Below are positions 44,896-53,942 of a DNA stretch of 64,000 bases, in pieces. The number at the start of each line of letters is the position of its first letter. Position 1 is the first letter of the stretch. This stretch comes from CABQCM01 sp965145485 (GTDB lineage: Bacteria; Bacillota; Clostridia; Oscillospirales; Acutalibacteraceae), in assembly GCA_965145485.1 (NCBI GenBank), contig CBCTCU010000001.1, forward strand, positions 1 to 64,000, read 5' to 3'. A program made the translations under genes and the position numbers. Under the pieces are notes generated by a model. It was not told the DNA's origin. It saw nothing but the letters and a program-made list of their open reading frames with translations, and made no database searches.

Positions 44896-45567
44896 ATGAA
44901 AGGAAAACTCATCGTCGTCGAGGGGCTTGACGGCAGCGGGAAGTCCACCCAGGCGCCCTTGCTGGCGAGCGCGTTGGAGCAGCGGGGGATTGCCTGCCGG
45001 AGCATTTCCTTTCCCGATTACGACGATCCGTCGAGCACGCTGGTGCGCATGTATCTGGCCGGCGAGTTTGGCAGCGAGGCGGGGGCGGTCAACGCATACG
45101 CGGCCTCCACTTTCTACGCGGTCGACCGGTATGCCGCCTATGTGCGGCACTGGCGGGAGGACTATCTCTCCGGCCGGGTGATCGTTGCCGCCCGATACAC
45201 CACCTCCAATGTCATCCATCAGATGAGCAAGCTGGAACGCACGCAATGGGAGGATTATCTCGGCTGGCTGAATGATCTGGAATATTGCCGTATGCAGATA
45301 CCACGCCCCGATCTGGTGCTTTACCTGGACATGCCGGACGAGGCGGCCCAGTTGCTCCTGTCCCAGCGTTATGCGGGGGATGAAAGCAAAAAAGACCTTC
45401 ACGAGCGGGATAGGGCCTATCGCCAACGCTGCGCCGAGGCGGCAGCGTTTGCCGCCCCGCGGTTGGGCTGGCTGACGGTGTCGTGCGCGGCCGGGGGGCG
45501 TCCTCTTCCGGTGGAGGAGATTCGAGAGCGTATTTTGAGCAAGGTATGTAAGGAGCTATCGTTATGA
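44896..45567 (+). CDS. tmk: thymidylate kinase
   Basis: This 223-residue dTMP kinase has Walker A VEGLDGSGKSTQ, a FPDYDDPSSTLVRMYLAGEFG segment, RY...SNVIHQ and LVLYLDMPDEAAQLLLSQR. It makes dTDP for DNA synthesis. The DR(Y/H) substrate motif appears as VDRYAAY. ATG at 44896 follows GGAAGGAA. Its stop overlaps the next gene's start (ATGA). It belongs to the longer clostridial TMK type. Confidence 0.85.
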   Translation: MKGKLIVVEGLDGSGKSTQAPLLASALEQRGIACRSISFPDYDDPSSTLVRMYLAGEFGSEAGAVNAYAASTFYAVDRYAAYVRHWREDYLSGRVIVAARYTTSNVIHQMSKLERTQWEDYLGWLNDLEYCRMQIPRPDLVLYLDMPDEAAQLLLSQRYAGDESKKDLHERDRAYRQRCAEAAAFAAPRLGWLTVSCAAGGRPLPVEEIRERILSKVCKELSL

Positions 45568-46109
45568 TTGTGTTATTTATGGCGAATGGGACGGAGGAGA
45601 TCGAGGCCCTGACGCCGGTTGACCTGCTCCGGCGGGCCGGGGTCGAGGTCACGGTGGTCGGCGTTGGCGGCAAGCAGGTTACCTGCTCTCACGGCGTTAC
45701 CGTTACTTGCGATGTTGCCGACAGCGAATGGCGCATCCCCGATAACCTGGAGGGGGTTGTCCTGCCGGGCGGGATGCCCGGCACCCGCAATCTCGACGCC
45801 TCTTTGGCGGTGGACGAGGCGCTGCGCGCCGCCTCTTCCCAGGGGAAGCTGATCGCCGCCATCTGCGCCGCGCCGCTCATCCTGGGCCGCCGTGGGCTGC
45901 TGGAGGGTCGGAAGGCTACCTGCTTCCCTGGCTTTGAGGGCGAGTTGGCCGGGGCCCACGTCCAATCCGATCCGGTTTGCCGCGACGGGAACATCATCAC
46001 CGCCCGCGGCGCGGGAGTGGCGCTGCCATTTTCCCTCGGCCTGGTATCCGCCCTGTGCGGGGAGGAAAAGGCCAGGGCGCTTGCGGGAGAGATTCAATGC
46101 GGCGTGTAA
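45564..46109 (+). CDS. DJ-1/PfpI family protein
   Basis: The 181-residue protein is in the DJ-1/ThiJ/YajL branch. It opens IVLFMANGTEEIEALTPVDLLRRAGVEV, where the conserved Glu lies, and has LPGGMPGTRNL and the nucleophile elbow IAAICAAPLILG with Cys near 103. It may act in glyoxal or protein-repair chemistry; several Clostridia label it a thiazole-biosynthesis-like protein. It is translationally coupled to tmk and overlaps the 5-FCL gene start. Confidence 0.85.
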   Translation: MIVLFMANGTEEIEALTPVDLLRRAGVEVTVVGVGGKQVTCSHGVTVTCDVADSEWRIPDNLEGVVLPGGMPGTRNLDASLAVDEALRAASSQGKLIAAICAAPLILGRRGLLEGRKATCFPGFEGELAGAHVQSDPVCRDGNIITARGAGVALPFSLGLVSALCGEEKARALAGEIQCGV

Positions 46110-46699
46110 TGGATCTGCGCCAATACAAGATTTCATTGCGTGAGCGCTACCGCGCCCAGCGCAGCGCGCTCACCCCTCAGCAGAAAGCGCGTCTGGACCG
46201 AGACGTTGCCGCCCATTTTTTTCGGCTCAACCAGTTTCAATCCTGCCAGACCCTGCTTTGCTATGTGTCCACCAGCATCGAGGTGGATACCACCGCCATC
46301 ATCCGGCGGGCGCTAAAGCTTGGCAAGCGGGTGGCTGTGCCGCGGTGTGTTCCCGGCACGCGGGAGATGGAGTTTTACTATATTGAGTCGCTCGACGACC
46401 TGTCGCCGGGGGCTTTCGGCGTTATGGAGCCGGAGGCTGACCCCGAGCGCAAGGTGAAAGAAACGGCGGGCAGCCTTTGCGTGGTGCCCGGCTTCTGCTT
46501 TGATCTGGCCGGTTACCGACTGGGCTACGGCAAAGGCTATTATGATCGCTATTTAAACCGGTATGACGGCGCCCGAGTCGGGATCTGTTATTCGGGCAAT
46601 GTCCGTAACCGGCTTCGGCACGGACGGTATGACTGCGCGGTCGACCTTTTGGTGACCGAGCGCTATATCCGACGTATCAACCTGATGGAGAAAGGGTGA
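46097..46699 (+). CDS. 5-formyltetrahydrofolate cyclo-ligase
   Basis: The 200-residue enzyme converts 5-formyl-THF to methenyl-THF using ATP. It has KISLRERYRAQRSALTPQQK, VAVPRC, MEFYYIESLDDL, FGVMEPE and the ATP/folate signature VVPGFCFDLAGYRLGYGKGYYDRYL. ATG at 46097 has GGGAGAG seven bases upstream; an ATG at 46109 forms a TAATG overlap but has no site. mltG follows eight bases later. Confidence 0.9.
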   Translation: MRRVMDLRQYKISLRERYRAQRSALTPQQKARLDRDVAAHFFRLNQFQSCQTLLCYVSTSIEVDTTAIIRRALKLGKRVAVPRCVPGTREMEFYYIESLDDLSPGAFGVMEPEADPERKVKETAGSLCVVPGFCFDLAGYRLGYGKGYYDRYLNRYDGARVGICYSGNVRNRLRHGRYDCAVDLLVTERYIRRINLMEKG

Positions 46700-46706
46700 A
46701 CGGCCC

Positions 46707-48032
46707 ATGAAAGAGGAAAAGGCTGCCCCCGAGGCATTGACCGAGGTATCAGAGAATAACGACGCTGTTGAGAGCGCGCCAACCGTTCCGGCGCCGCAGA
46801 AGGATGCAGGAGCTGACTCTCCGGCTGCGGAGCCCCAGCCGGAGGACGCTTTTTCCATCGACGCGATCCTGCGGGAAAACCGGATGGCCCGCCCGGAGGG
46901 GCAAACAGAGTCCCCGGATGATTCAGACGGTATGGACGCACCGGCCAAGACCGAGCCGGCTGCGCCTTCCTCCCCGCGCCGCAGCGCCAAAAAGTCCCGC
47001 CGCAAGGGCTGCCTGATTTCCGCTATCTGGGTCACGGCAATCTTCGCGGTCGCCATTGCCCTGGCCGCCGGCCTGGTGGTGGGGCTGATGGATTTTCTGG
47101 GCGTTGGCAAGGAAATGATCTATGGCAACTCCAACATACAGATCAACATTGAGATGGGAACCTCCATGTCGGAAATCGGCCATATTTTGAAGGAGAATAA
47201 AATTATCCTCAGCGAAACCCTGTTCAAAATATACACCAAAGTATCCGGTGAGGCGGATTTTCAATACGGTTACCATGATTTCAAGCCATCGATGGGGTAT
47301 CAGCAGATTGTCGACTCCCTCCAGGAACCGGCCAAATCAGAGGACGTGGAGGTGGTCATCAAGGATACCAGTACGGTAGACGATATCTTTGAGCTGCTGG
47401 AGGAAGAAGGGGTCTGTAAGGCGGAGGATCTGTACAAGGCGATGGAGGAGGAGACGTTCGAGTCCTCCCTTCTCGACCAGGTGCCGCAAGACGATGCGAT
47501 CCACTACCGTCTGGAGGGATATTTGTATCCCGACACCTATCTGTTCTATAAAAACGACAGCCCCAAGCGGGTGCTGCAAAAGATGATCAACAACCTGGAA
47601 AACAAGTTTACCCCCGAGATGCGCGCCGCTATGGAGGAACAGGGTAAGACGGTCAATGAGGTGATGACCATGGCGTCGATCATTGAGCTCGAGTCCTGCG
47701 GCTATTTCGATGAGATGCCCAATATCGCCGCCGTCTTTTATAACCGTCTGAACAATTGGCCGGCCGGTTCCCGGAAGCTGCAGTCCGACCCGACGATGAA
47801 CTATCCATATGGGGATGGGGCGTACAATACCTATGATATTGAGGGCCTTCCACCCGGGCCGCTGTGCAACCCCACCCAGTCGGCGATTCAGGCGGCCATT
47901 TCCCCAACCGAGGATTTTGACTATTATTTCTTTGTCACCGATCGAAACTACGATTTTTATTACAGCAAGACCAACAGTGAGCACGAAAAAACCATTGCCG
48001 ACCTCAAGCGGCGGAATCTATGGCTGTCTTAA
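46707..48032 (+). CDS. mltG: endolytic transglycosylase MltG
   Basis: The 441-residue protein has an acidic, disordered cytoplasmic N-terminus (about 1-90) and a basic stop KKSRRKG. One membrane helix (about 102-127) follows, then a LysM-like region and the YceG/MltG domain with IIELESCGYF (catalytic Glu), NIAAVFYNRLNNW, LQSDPTMNY, YNTYDIEGLPPGPLCNP and YFFVTDRNYDFYYSKTNSEH. It cleaves nascent glycan strands at the membrane. It is the last gene of the run and has a terminator just after the stop. Confidence 0.92.
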   Translation: MKEEKAAPEALTEVSENNDAVESAPTVPAPQKDAGADSPAAEPQPEDAFSIDAILRENRMARPEGQTESPDDSDGMDAPAKTEPAAPSSPRRSAKKSRRKGCLISAIWVTAIFAVAIALAAGLVVGLMDFLGVGKEMIYGNSNIQINIEMGTSMSEIGHILKENKIILSETLFKIYTKVSGEADFQYGYHDFKPSMGYQQIVDSLQEPAKSEDVEVVIKDTSTVDDIFELLEEEGVCKAEDLYKAMEEETFESSLLDQVPQDDAIHYRLEGYLYPDTYLFYKNDSPKRVLQKMINNLENKFTPEMRAAMEEQGKTVNEVMTMASIIELESCGYFDEMPNIAAVFYNRLNNWPAGSRKLQSDPTMNYPYGDGAYNTYDIEGLPPGPLCNPTQSAIQAAISPTEDFDYYFFVTDRNYDFYYSKTNSEHEKTIADLKRRNLWLS

Positions 48033-48053
48033 AAACCACAACACCGGTAAGCG

Positions 48054-48083
48054 AGGCCCTGTCGTATGGCAGGGCCTTTCTTT
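48054..48083 (+). terminator. mltG terminator
   Basis: An eight-base stem (48054-48061 with 48070-48077) and a TTCTTT tail, 21 bases after the mltG stop. Confidence 0.65.
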
Positions 48084-48413
48084 GTACAGAAAACCACCAG
48101 CGCTGCCGGTGGTTGTGAGTTCTCCGGTCTGGCCAGGGCTTTGGCTCCCCCGCGAGGAACCGGCCCTTGTTATTGCAAAAAAAGACCGTGCAGGCCATAG
48201 CCGCACGGTAAAAAGGGCCACACAATGGCCCAGGGGGGTGGGCCTGTGGGAAACAGAAGAGGGGACCGGAGATGGACTGGTAGCCATTATCGCAATACGC
48301 TCGATTGATCCGGTTCCGTTTTCTGAAGCAATGTCATGTTACCATGCATCCCATGGAACATGTTATCCGTTTTTCTCTCTTTTTCGACACAATATCCTTT
48401 CTCAGGATATCCA
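48084..48413. other. gap between mltG and thioesterase genes
   Basis: About 330 bases between convergent genes. A seven-base AACCACC/GGTGGTT hairpin lies at 48092-48114 and the minus-strand terminator at 48185-48209. No gene seen. Confidence 0.5.
48185..48209 (-). terminator. minus-strand terminator, probably of the thioesterase gene
   Basis: A seven-base perfect stem (48185-48191 with 48203-48209). On the minus strand it is followed by a T run from the A-rich stretch just left of it, and A5 lies to its right. It is 200 bases after the thioesterase stop. Confidence 0.5.
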
Positions 48414-48887
48414 TCAAAAATTTTCCTGCCTACGCTGCCTGCGCAGCTCGTGACGGCGTTTGCCCGCCTCAAACTCCGCCTTTTCCTCCTCGGTCTGCGG
48501 GATGATGCGGGGGACCCGGCGGGGACGCTCCTGTTCGTCGAGGGCAACCATGACCACATAGGCGCGGTTGATCAGCTTGCGCTCGCCCGACAGGGACTCG
48601 GCAAAGGTGTCCACCCGTACCTCCATAGACGATGTGCCGACAAAGGTGATCGTACCGATGAGGGTAATGGTGCTGTTGACGTAGGCGGGGGATTTAAACT
48701 GCAAGTTGTCCACCGAGGCGGTGGTTACCTCCGAGTTGGAATGGCGGCGGGCGACCACCCCGGCGACTACGTCGATCCATTCCATGAGCACCCCGCCGAA
48801 CAACCGCTTGTAGCCGTTGATATGCTGCGGCATGAGAATTTGGATTTGCTCGGTGCGCGATTGCGCCACCGTCTTGGCTTGCTCCAT
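48414..48887 (-). CDS. hotdog-fold acyl-CoA thioesterase
   Basis: The 157-residue protein shows the acyl-CoA thioesterase (YciA/BFIT-like) pattern: ILMPQHINGYKRLFGGVLMEWIDVVAGVVARRHSN, VTTASVDNLQFKSPAYVNSTITLIG, and VVMVALDEQERPRRVPRI. It hydrolyses acyl-CoA. The C-terminus is a charged helix. ATG at 48887 follows AGGAGGAAGAGC; an upstream reading to 48995 lacks a site. Confidence 0.88.
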   Translation of the reverse strand: MEQAKTVAQSRTEQIQILMPQHINGYKRLFGGVLMEWIDVVAGVVARRHSNSEVTTASVDNLQFKSPAYVNSTITLIGTITFVGTSSMEVRVDTFAESLSGERKLINRAYVVMVALDEQERPRRVPRIIPQTEEEKAEFEAGKRRHELRRQRRQENF

Positions 48888-49270
48888 GCTCTTCCTCCTG
48901 TCGATGGTATGCGGCGGACCGGGAGTAATCACCAGCGCCGTGGTTATCGCGCCAAGCCCTTTGGCCATCCCTGCATGGCCGTCCGGCCCGCTCACAGCGT
49001 CCAGCCGGGCCCCGATAGCTTACTCACCGTGGCCGGGAACGATTGCGCAGCCCTATTTTGCATTGCGATATGGTACACGGGGCCAGGATGGTATGCCATG
49101 CTCAAAAAAGGGCGTGTTGGCTTGGAAAAGGGCTTTGGGCTGGCGGCGAAAAGGCGGGACGCTCCCCATTAACCGCGGACATCAGCTGCCCCTGGTGGCG
49201 GCCGCCCATTTCACGCTTGCGATGCTTGAACGCAACACAGGCCGTGCGTGTGTTGCGCATCCATTGGGAT
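48888..49270. other. gap upstream of the thioesterase gene
   Basis: About 380 GC-rich bases between two minus-strand genes. No gene, RNA or clear promoter recognised. Confidence 0.4.
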
Positions 49271-50062
49271 TCATTCCAGCGACAACAGCCGCGCCGCGTT
49301 ACCCCCGAGCACCGCCGCCTCGTCGGAGGGGGAGAGCTCTAGGCTTTTCACAAAAGCGATGTTGTTGACCGTGGAGCTCCAGGGCATATCGCTGCCAAGC
49401 AGGATGCGATTCGCGCCGTGCTCGCGGACGATCTTTTGCGCGTGGCCGCGCGGCATGCAGGCGTAACAGAAGGCGGTGTCAAAATAGACGTCCTTGCCCA
49501 CCAGGTATTCTTCCACTTCATACCACTGTTGATACGCCCCCATGTGCGCGGCAATGACGGGGGAAGTAAAAGCGTCGAGTATCCTTGACAGCCGCTGCGG
49601 CGTACAGTGGACGGGGTCGTAAAAGCCGATGTCAACACCACTGTGAAAGCAGACGATCAGACCCAGCTTGCCCGCCGCTTCATACAGGGGGAGCAGGCGT
49701 TCCTCGTCGACAAAAAAATGCTGGTAATCAGGGTGAAACTTCACGCCCTTGAGGCCGGCCTGCGCGATGCGGTGCAGCTCCTCGATCGCGTCGGGCGCGT
49801 CGGGGTGTACCGAGCCAAACGAGATCAGCCCGTCGCGGTTTTGCTCGATGGCGAAATCGTTGACGTTGTGCTGCTGGGCGGGGTTGGTGGCGATGTTCAT
49901 CACCACGGCCTGGTCGATACCGTGCTCGCTGCAGTAGCTGCGCAGCCCGTCCGGCGTGCCGTCGTATACCGGCTCGATGTTGCCTGAGTTGTGATGCAGG
50001 TTGCTCAATGCCTTTTGAGCAATGCGGGGGGCAAAGGAATGGGTGTGAAAATCAACGATCAT
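49271..50062 (-). CDS. amidohydrolase family metal-dependent hydrolase
   Basis: The 263-residue TIM-barrel hydrolase (amidohydrolase 2 type) has metal-binding IVDFHTHSFAP, a GLKGVKFHPDYQ strand, LIVCFHSGVD, IAAHMGAYQQWYE and the final metal Asp in ILLGSDMPWSS. Relatives act as decarboxylases or lactonases; the substrate is not predictable. ATG at 50062 follows GGGGATCC. It lies downstream of typA on the same strand, with a gap of about 110 bases. Confidence 0.85.
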   Translation of the reverse strand: MIVDFHTHSFAPRIAQKALSNLHHNSGNIEPVYDGTPDGLRSYCSEHGIDQAVVMNIATNPAQQHNVNDFAIEQNRDGLISFGSVHPDAPDAIEELHRIAQAGLKGVKFHPDYQHFFVDEERLLPLYEAAGKLGLIVCFHSGVDIGFYDPVHCTPQRLSRILDAFTSPVIAAHMGAYQQWYEVEEYLVGKDVYFDTAFCYACMPRGHAQKIVREHGANRILLGSDMPWSSTVNNIAFVKSLELSPSDEAAVLGGNAARLLSLE

Positions 50063-50173
50063 CTTTGGATCCCCTTATCAAATGGATATCATGGCCCGCG
50101 GTCAGCATTCACCGTCCCGACCGGGCGGTGCGGGGACTTATCCCCCAAGCTTCTCTGGGCGAAAGCAGGCGCC

Positions 50174-51997
50174 TCAGCGTCCCTTTTTGTTGGAGGCTTT
50201 CATGCGCTGCTCTTTATTGAGAATCGTCTTGCGCAGGCGGATGGATTTGGGGGTGACCTCGACCAGTTCGTCGTCCTTGATGAATTCCAGAGACTGCTCC
50301 AGGCTGAGAACCACAGGGGGGACAAGCCGCAGGGCGTCGTCCGAGCCGGAGGCGCGGGTGTTGGTCAAATGCTTTTTCTTGCAGACATTGCAGACCAGGT
50401 CGTCCCCCTTGGGGCTTTCACCCACGATCATGCCCTCGTAAACCGGCACGCCCGGCCCGACAAAGAGCCGGCCGCGCTCCTGGGTGTTATAAAGCCCGTA
50501 TGCGGTGGTCTCGCCATCTTCATAGACAATGATCGATCCGCTTTCCCGCTCGGCCACATCCCCCTTATAGGGCTCGTAGGAGTGAAAAACGTGGTTCATA
50601 ATCCCGTTGCCGTTGGTATCGGTCAAAAATTGCGACCGGTAGCCCATCAGGCAGCGCGCCGGGATCTTAAACTCCAGATGGGTCGACCCGGCCTCGCGGG
50701 TGCCCATGTTGATTAGCTCGGCCTTGCGGTTGCCCAGCTTCTCCATAACCGCCCCAACGTAGGCTTCGGGGGTTTCGATCATCAGCAGCTCGATCGGCTC
50801 GAGCAGCTCGCCGTTTTCCCCCTGTTTGTATATCACCTTGGGCCTTGAGACCTGAAATTCGTAGTTTTGACGGCGCATGGTCTCGATCAGGATGGACAAA
50901 TGCAGCTCGCCCCGGCCGGAAACTTTAAAGGTATCGGCCGAATCGGTCTCTTCCACCCGCATGCTCACGTTCGTCTCGATTTCCTTAAACAGCCTCTCGC
51001 GCAGATTGCGGGAAGTCACAAATTTCCCTTCCCGGCCGGCAAAGGGGGAGTTGTTGACCATAAAATTCATCGAAACGGTCGGCTCGTCGATCTTGACAAA
51101 GGGCAGCGGATCGGGATGGTCGGGATCGCACAGCGTCTCCCCGATGTTGATGTCGGCGATCCCCGACAGGGCGATCAGGTCGCCCGCCTGCGCCTCGTCC
51201 TGCTCGACCCTGCGCAGCCCTTCAAACTGATACAGGCGGGATACCTTCACCTGCGAGGTTGTGCCGTCGGTGTGGCAGAGCACGGCCTGCTGCCCGACGC
51301 GCACCGAGCCGCGTTCCACCCTGCCAACGCCGATGCGGCCGACGTAATCGTCGTAATCGATGTTGGAGATGAGCACCTGCAGCGGCTCATCGGGGCTGCC
51401 GTCTGGGGCGGGAATCTCTTTTAATATCGTGTCAAAAAGGGGACGCAGGTCGGTAAAGCCCTCGTCGGGGTCGTAGGAGGAGGTGCCCTCCCGCCCGGAT
51501 GCGTAGACGACGGGGAAGTCGAGCTGATCCTCATCCGCCCCCAGCTCGATAAAGAGATCGAGCACTTCGTCCACCACTTCCGCCGGCCTTGCGCCCGGGC
51601 GGTCAATTTTGTTGACCACCACAACGGCCTTCTTCCCAAGGCCGAGGGCCTTTTTGAGCACAAACCGGGTTTGCGGCATGCAGCCTTCAAAGGCGTCTAC
51701 CAGCAGCAGGACCCCGTCGACCATCATCAAAATCCGCTCCACTTCGCCGCCAAAATCGGCATGGCCCGGCGTGTCGACGATGTTGATTTTGACGCCCTTG
51801 TAGTGGACCGCTGTGTTTTTGGATAAAATGGTGATTCCCCGTTCCCGCTCGAGATCGTTGGAATCCATCACCCGCTCAGCGACCTGCTCGTTGTCGCGAA
51901 AGGTGCCGCTCTGCTTGAGCATCTGGTCGACCAGGGTGGTTTTGCCGTGGTCGACGTGGGCGATAATGGCAATGTTTCGTACTTCTCTTTTTTCCAA
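50174..51997 (-). CDS. typA: ribosome-associated GTPase TypA/BipA
   Basis: The 607-residue translational GTPase has G1 AHVDHGKTTLV, the switch RERGITILSKN, G3 DTPGHADFGGEVERI, G4 NKID and the domain order of BipA. The C-terminal signature contains SRNLRERLFKEIETN and later GRLFVGPGVPVYEGMIVG. It helps 50S assembly and stress adaptation. The start is TTG at 51997 (N-terminus MEKREVRN) behind AGGAAAG. Confidence 0.93.
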   Translation of the reverse strand: MEKREVRNIAIIAHVDHGKTTLVDQMLKQSGTFRDNEQVAERVMDSNDLERERGITILSKNTAVHYKGVKINIVDTPGHADFGGEVERILMMVDGVLLLVDAFEGCMPQTRFVLKKALGLGKKAVVVVNKIDRPGARPAEVVDEVLDLFIELGADEDQLDFPVVYASGREGTSSYDPDEGFTDLRPLFDTILKEIPAPDGSPDEPLQVLISNIDYDDYVGRIGVGRVERGSVRVGQQAVLCHTDGTTSQVKVSRLYQFEGLRRVEQDEAQAGDLIALSGIADINIGETLCDPDHPDPLPFVKIDEPTVSMNFMVNNSPFAGREGKFVTSRNLRERLFKEIETNVSMRVEETDSADTFKVSGRGELHLSILIETMRRQNYEFQVSRPKVIYKQGENGELLEPIELLMIETPEAYVGAVMEKLGNRKAELINMGTREAGSTHLEFKIPARCLMGYRSQFLTDTNGNGIMNHVFHSYEPYKGDVAERESGSIIVYEDGETTAYGLYNTQERGRLFVGPGVPVYEGMIVGESPKGDDLVCNVCKKKHLTNTRASGSDDALRLVPPVVLSLEQSLEFIKDDELVEVTPKSIRLRKTILNKEQRMKASNKKGR

Positions 51998-52454
51998 AGC
52001 TCTTTCCTCAAATCTTTCAGACTTTTCTACAAATCTATATTATATCTCTTTTACCGCCTGATTTCAAGGCGGGGCGGCGCGATAAATCGACGAACTTTTC
52101 CTCTTTCTCCTTCTGGTAAGTGTAACGTCGTCACAAAAGGGATTCGCCGCGCAGGGGATTGCTCTTGATTTTTCCATTGCCAGATGGTACAATGAAAAAA
52201 ATTATATGGCTTATTGCTTCGCTGTTATCCTGTTTTGTTGTGCGGTACGGCCACAGGAATTGCAGCATCGTACGCTTTTGGGGTAGTAGGCGGTGGACTT
52301 GGCACAGCGTAAAAGTCCCGCATCGGGTGGGCGGGTATTTCCATACCGGCGGAAACCTTCGTTTTCACCCGCCTAACGATTCTGCTGCGGCCACGTGGGG
52401 AACATACGCCGATGTTTCGTGGGACGCAATGCGGATGGTAAGGAGTTGACTGTA
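51998..52454. other. gap between typA and a zinc-ribbon gene
   Basis: About 450 bases between divergent genes. A promoter lies at 52165-52193. A reading starting at the ATG at 52192 begins like a signal peptide (KKIIWLIASLLSCF) but overlaps the -10, has no ribosome site and soon loses coding character. I treat it as non-coding leader or gene remnant. Confidence 0.45.
52165..52193 (+). promoter_or_regulatory. promoter of the zinc-ribbon gene
   Basis: TTGATT (52165-52170), a 17-base spacer and TACAAT (52188-52193). The leader would be about 255 bases. Confidence 0.6.
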
Positions 52455-52868
52455 ATGGGGTTTTTTGAGGATTCGGTCATCATGGCCAGGGAATTTATCG
52501 ACGCTACGGGTAAGAAGGGCGGCGAACTGGTCGAGGCGCAAAAAATCAAGCTGGCAATCGCCAAATTCCGTTCCCAGTTGAGCGAGGATTATCAGACGCT
52601 GGGCCGGCTGGCCTACGACGCGGCCAAAAACGGCACGGATATTGACGAGGTTCACGCTGCTATTGTGCTTTCGATTGATGAAAAATTGGAGAAGGTCGCC
52701 CGTTTGCAGGAAAAGCTGGCCGGCGTTAAGGGAATGAAGATTTGCTCTGAATGCGGGTACAGCAATCCGTCGACGGCTGGCTATTGCTGCCGCTGCGGGA
52801 AAAAGCTGCATTCGCACGCCTACAATCCGGCGGGGGAAAACCGCGATACCTCCGATCTCGACGAATAG
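52455..52868 (+). CDS. small zinc-ribbon protein with helical N-terminus
   Basis: The 137-residue protein has a long helical region (about 1-95, MAREFIDATGKKGGELVEAQKIKLAIAKF followed by coiled-coil-like heptads) and a C-terminal zinc ribbon, CSECGY...YCCRCGKKL (about 99-121). This arrangement is common in Firmicute zinc-ribbon proteins of unknown function. AAGGAG lies about nine bases before the ATG at 52455. It is followed after 51 bases by another conserved gene and is probably cotranscribed with it. Confidence 0.75.
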   Translation: MGFFEDSVIMAREFIDATGKKGGELVEAQKIKLAIAKFRSQLSEDYQTLGRLAYDAAKNGTDIDEVHAAIVLSIDEKLEKVARLQEKLAGVKGMKICSECGYSNPSTAGYCCRCGKKLHSHAYNPAGENRDTSDLDE

Positions 52869-52919
52869 AGCCGGCTGGGAAAAGGGCGGCCGACATCAAT
52901 TGCAAGGAGTGTTACATTT

Positions 52920-53687
52920 TTGAATACCTCTGCCTATCACATTATTTTAGGGGAGATTTCTCCTCTGCTGACCGAAAAGGGCTTTGCCACCGTAACCGAG
53001 GGGGATCTCACCCGTTTTGTAGGGGAGAGTAAGGCGGTTTCGGTTTCCTTTGACGAGGAGAAGAAGCTTTTTGAGCTTCGCGCCTGCGGCGTGTCGGAGG
53101 GGGAGCCGGACGGGGAATGGCAGGTCTTGTCCAGTTGGCTGTTTGCCGATGACGCCAATGAGAAAGACGCGCGCTCGATCGGCCGGGACTTTTACGACAG
53201 CCTGCTCGAAGAGCTGGGCATCAAGCCGACCGTCAACAAAAATAAGATCGCGATGCCAAACAAGAGCGCGGGCGGGGATACGCCGACGCCCGAAGCGCTG
53301 ACCCAGCGTTTCCTGACGCTGGCGCCCCAGTACAAAAACGCCTACCGGGAGCATGTGGCGGCCAATGGCACTTGCCACTATGTGGAATTCCTTGAGGAGA
53401 CGGCGGTTCCCCATATGCGCAAGCTGCTGGAGGAAAACAACCAGAAGCAGTTGGGTAAAATGATGGACATGCTCGATGAGATCTATTGCTCCGGCACCAA
53501 GGAGGCCACCGCGCTGGTAAGCTATGTCTTTTTGGGCGAGAGCATCGGCGACAATGTGCAGTTGCGCGATACCGCGTTGTCCTATATGGAGGAGCATAAA
53601 TATCTGGCCATAGCGCTGCAAAATATGTTCCACCGCATGAAAAAGGCCAAAGGGAAAACGCCGTCCGCCAACAAATCCAATGGATAA
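52920..53687 (+). CDS. conserved hypothetical cytosolic protein
   Basis: I do not recognise this 255-residue protein. Residues 1-100 look like a small alpha/beta domain (ILGEISPLLTEKGFATVTEG...LFADDANEKDARSIGRDFYDSLLEEL). A linker of about 30 residues follows. Residues about 130-245 are all-helical (QRFLTLAPQYKNAYREHVA, EETAVPHMRKLLEENNQKQLGKMMDMLDEIY, YMEEHKYLAIALQNMF). There are no Cys clusters, signal peptide or membrane segments. The start is TTG at 52920 behind AAGGAG. It pairs with the zinc-ribbon gene upstream. tRNA-Val follows. Confidence 0.7.
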   Translation: MNTSAYHIILGEISPLLTEKGFATVTEGDLTRFVGESKAVSVSFDEEKKLFELRACGVSEGEPDGEWQVLSSWLFADDANEKDARSIGRDFYDSLLEELGIKPTVNKNKIAMPNKSAGGDTPTPEALTQRFLTLAPQYKNAYREHVAANGTCHYVEFLEETAVPHMRKLLEENNQKQLGKMMDMLDEIYCSGTKEATALVSYVFLGESIGDNVQLRDTALSYMEEHKYLAIALQNMFHRMKKAKGKTPSANKSNG

Positions 53688-53731
53688 CAAAGGCGTTTGA
53701 AACAAAATTGAGAAAATCATAAAAATAGGGC

Positions 53732-53760
53732 TTGCATTTTACCGGCAGTTCGAGTATAAT
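53732..53760 (+). promoter_or_regulatory. tRNA-Val promoter
   Basis: TTGCAT (53732-53737), a 17-base spacer and a perfect TATAAT (53755-53760), 18 bases before the tRNA. Confidence 0.85.
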
Positions 53761-53778
53761 TACATTCGTTCCGATTGT

Positions 53779-53854
53779 GGACGTTTAGCTCAGCTGGTAG
53801 AGCATTCGCTTGACGTGCGAAGGGTCAGCGGTTCGAGTCCGTTAACGTCCACCA
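53779..53854 (+). tRNA. tRNA-Val (anticodon GAC)
   Basis: A 76-base cloverleaf with acceptor GGACGTT/AACGTCC, D-arm GCTCAGCTGGTAGAGC, anticodon stem TTCGC/GCGAA around TTGACGT (anticodon GAC), T-arm GGTTCGAGTCC and encoded ACCA. It reads valine GUC/GUU. It has its own promoter and terminator. Confidence 0.95.
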
Positions 53855-53855
53855 T

Positions 53856-53891
53856 GCCGCCGCAGATGTTATACATCTGCGGCGGCTTTTT
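53856..53891 (+). terminator. tRNA-Val terminator
   Basis: A perfect 13-base stem (53856-53868 with 53874-53886) and TTTTT, starting two bases after the tRNA end. Confidence 0.9.
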
Positions 53892-53942
53892 GTATGAAGA
53901 ATCCCGAAAAGCGGATGCCGCAATGCTTCGTGATTTGGAAGG

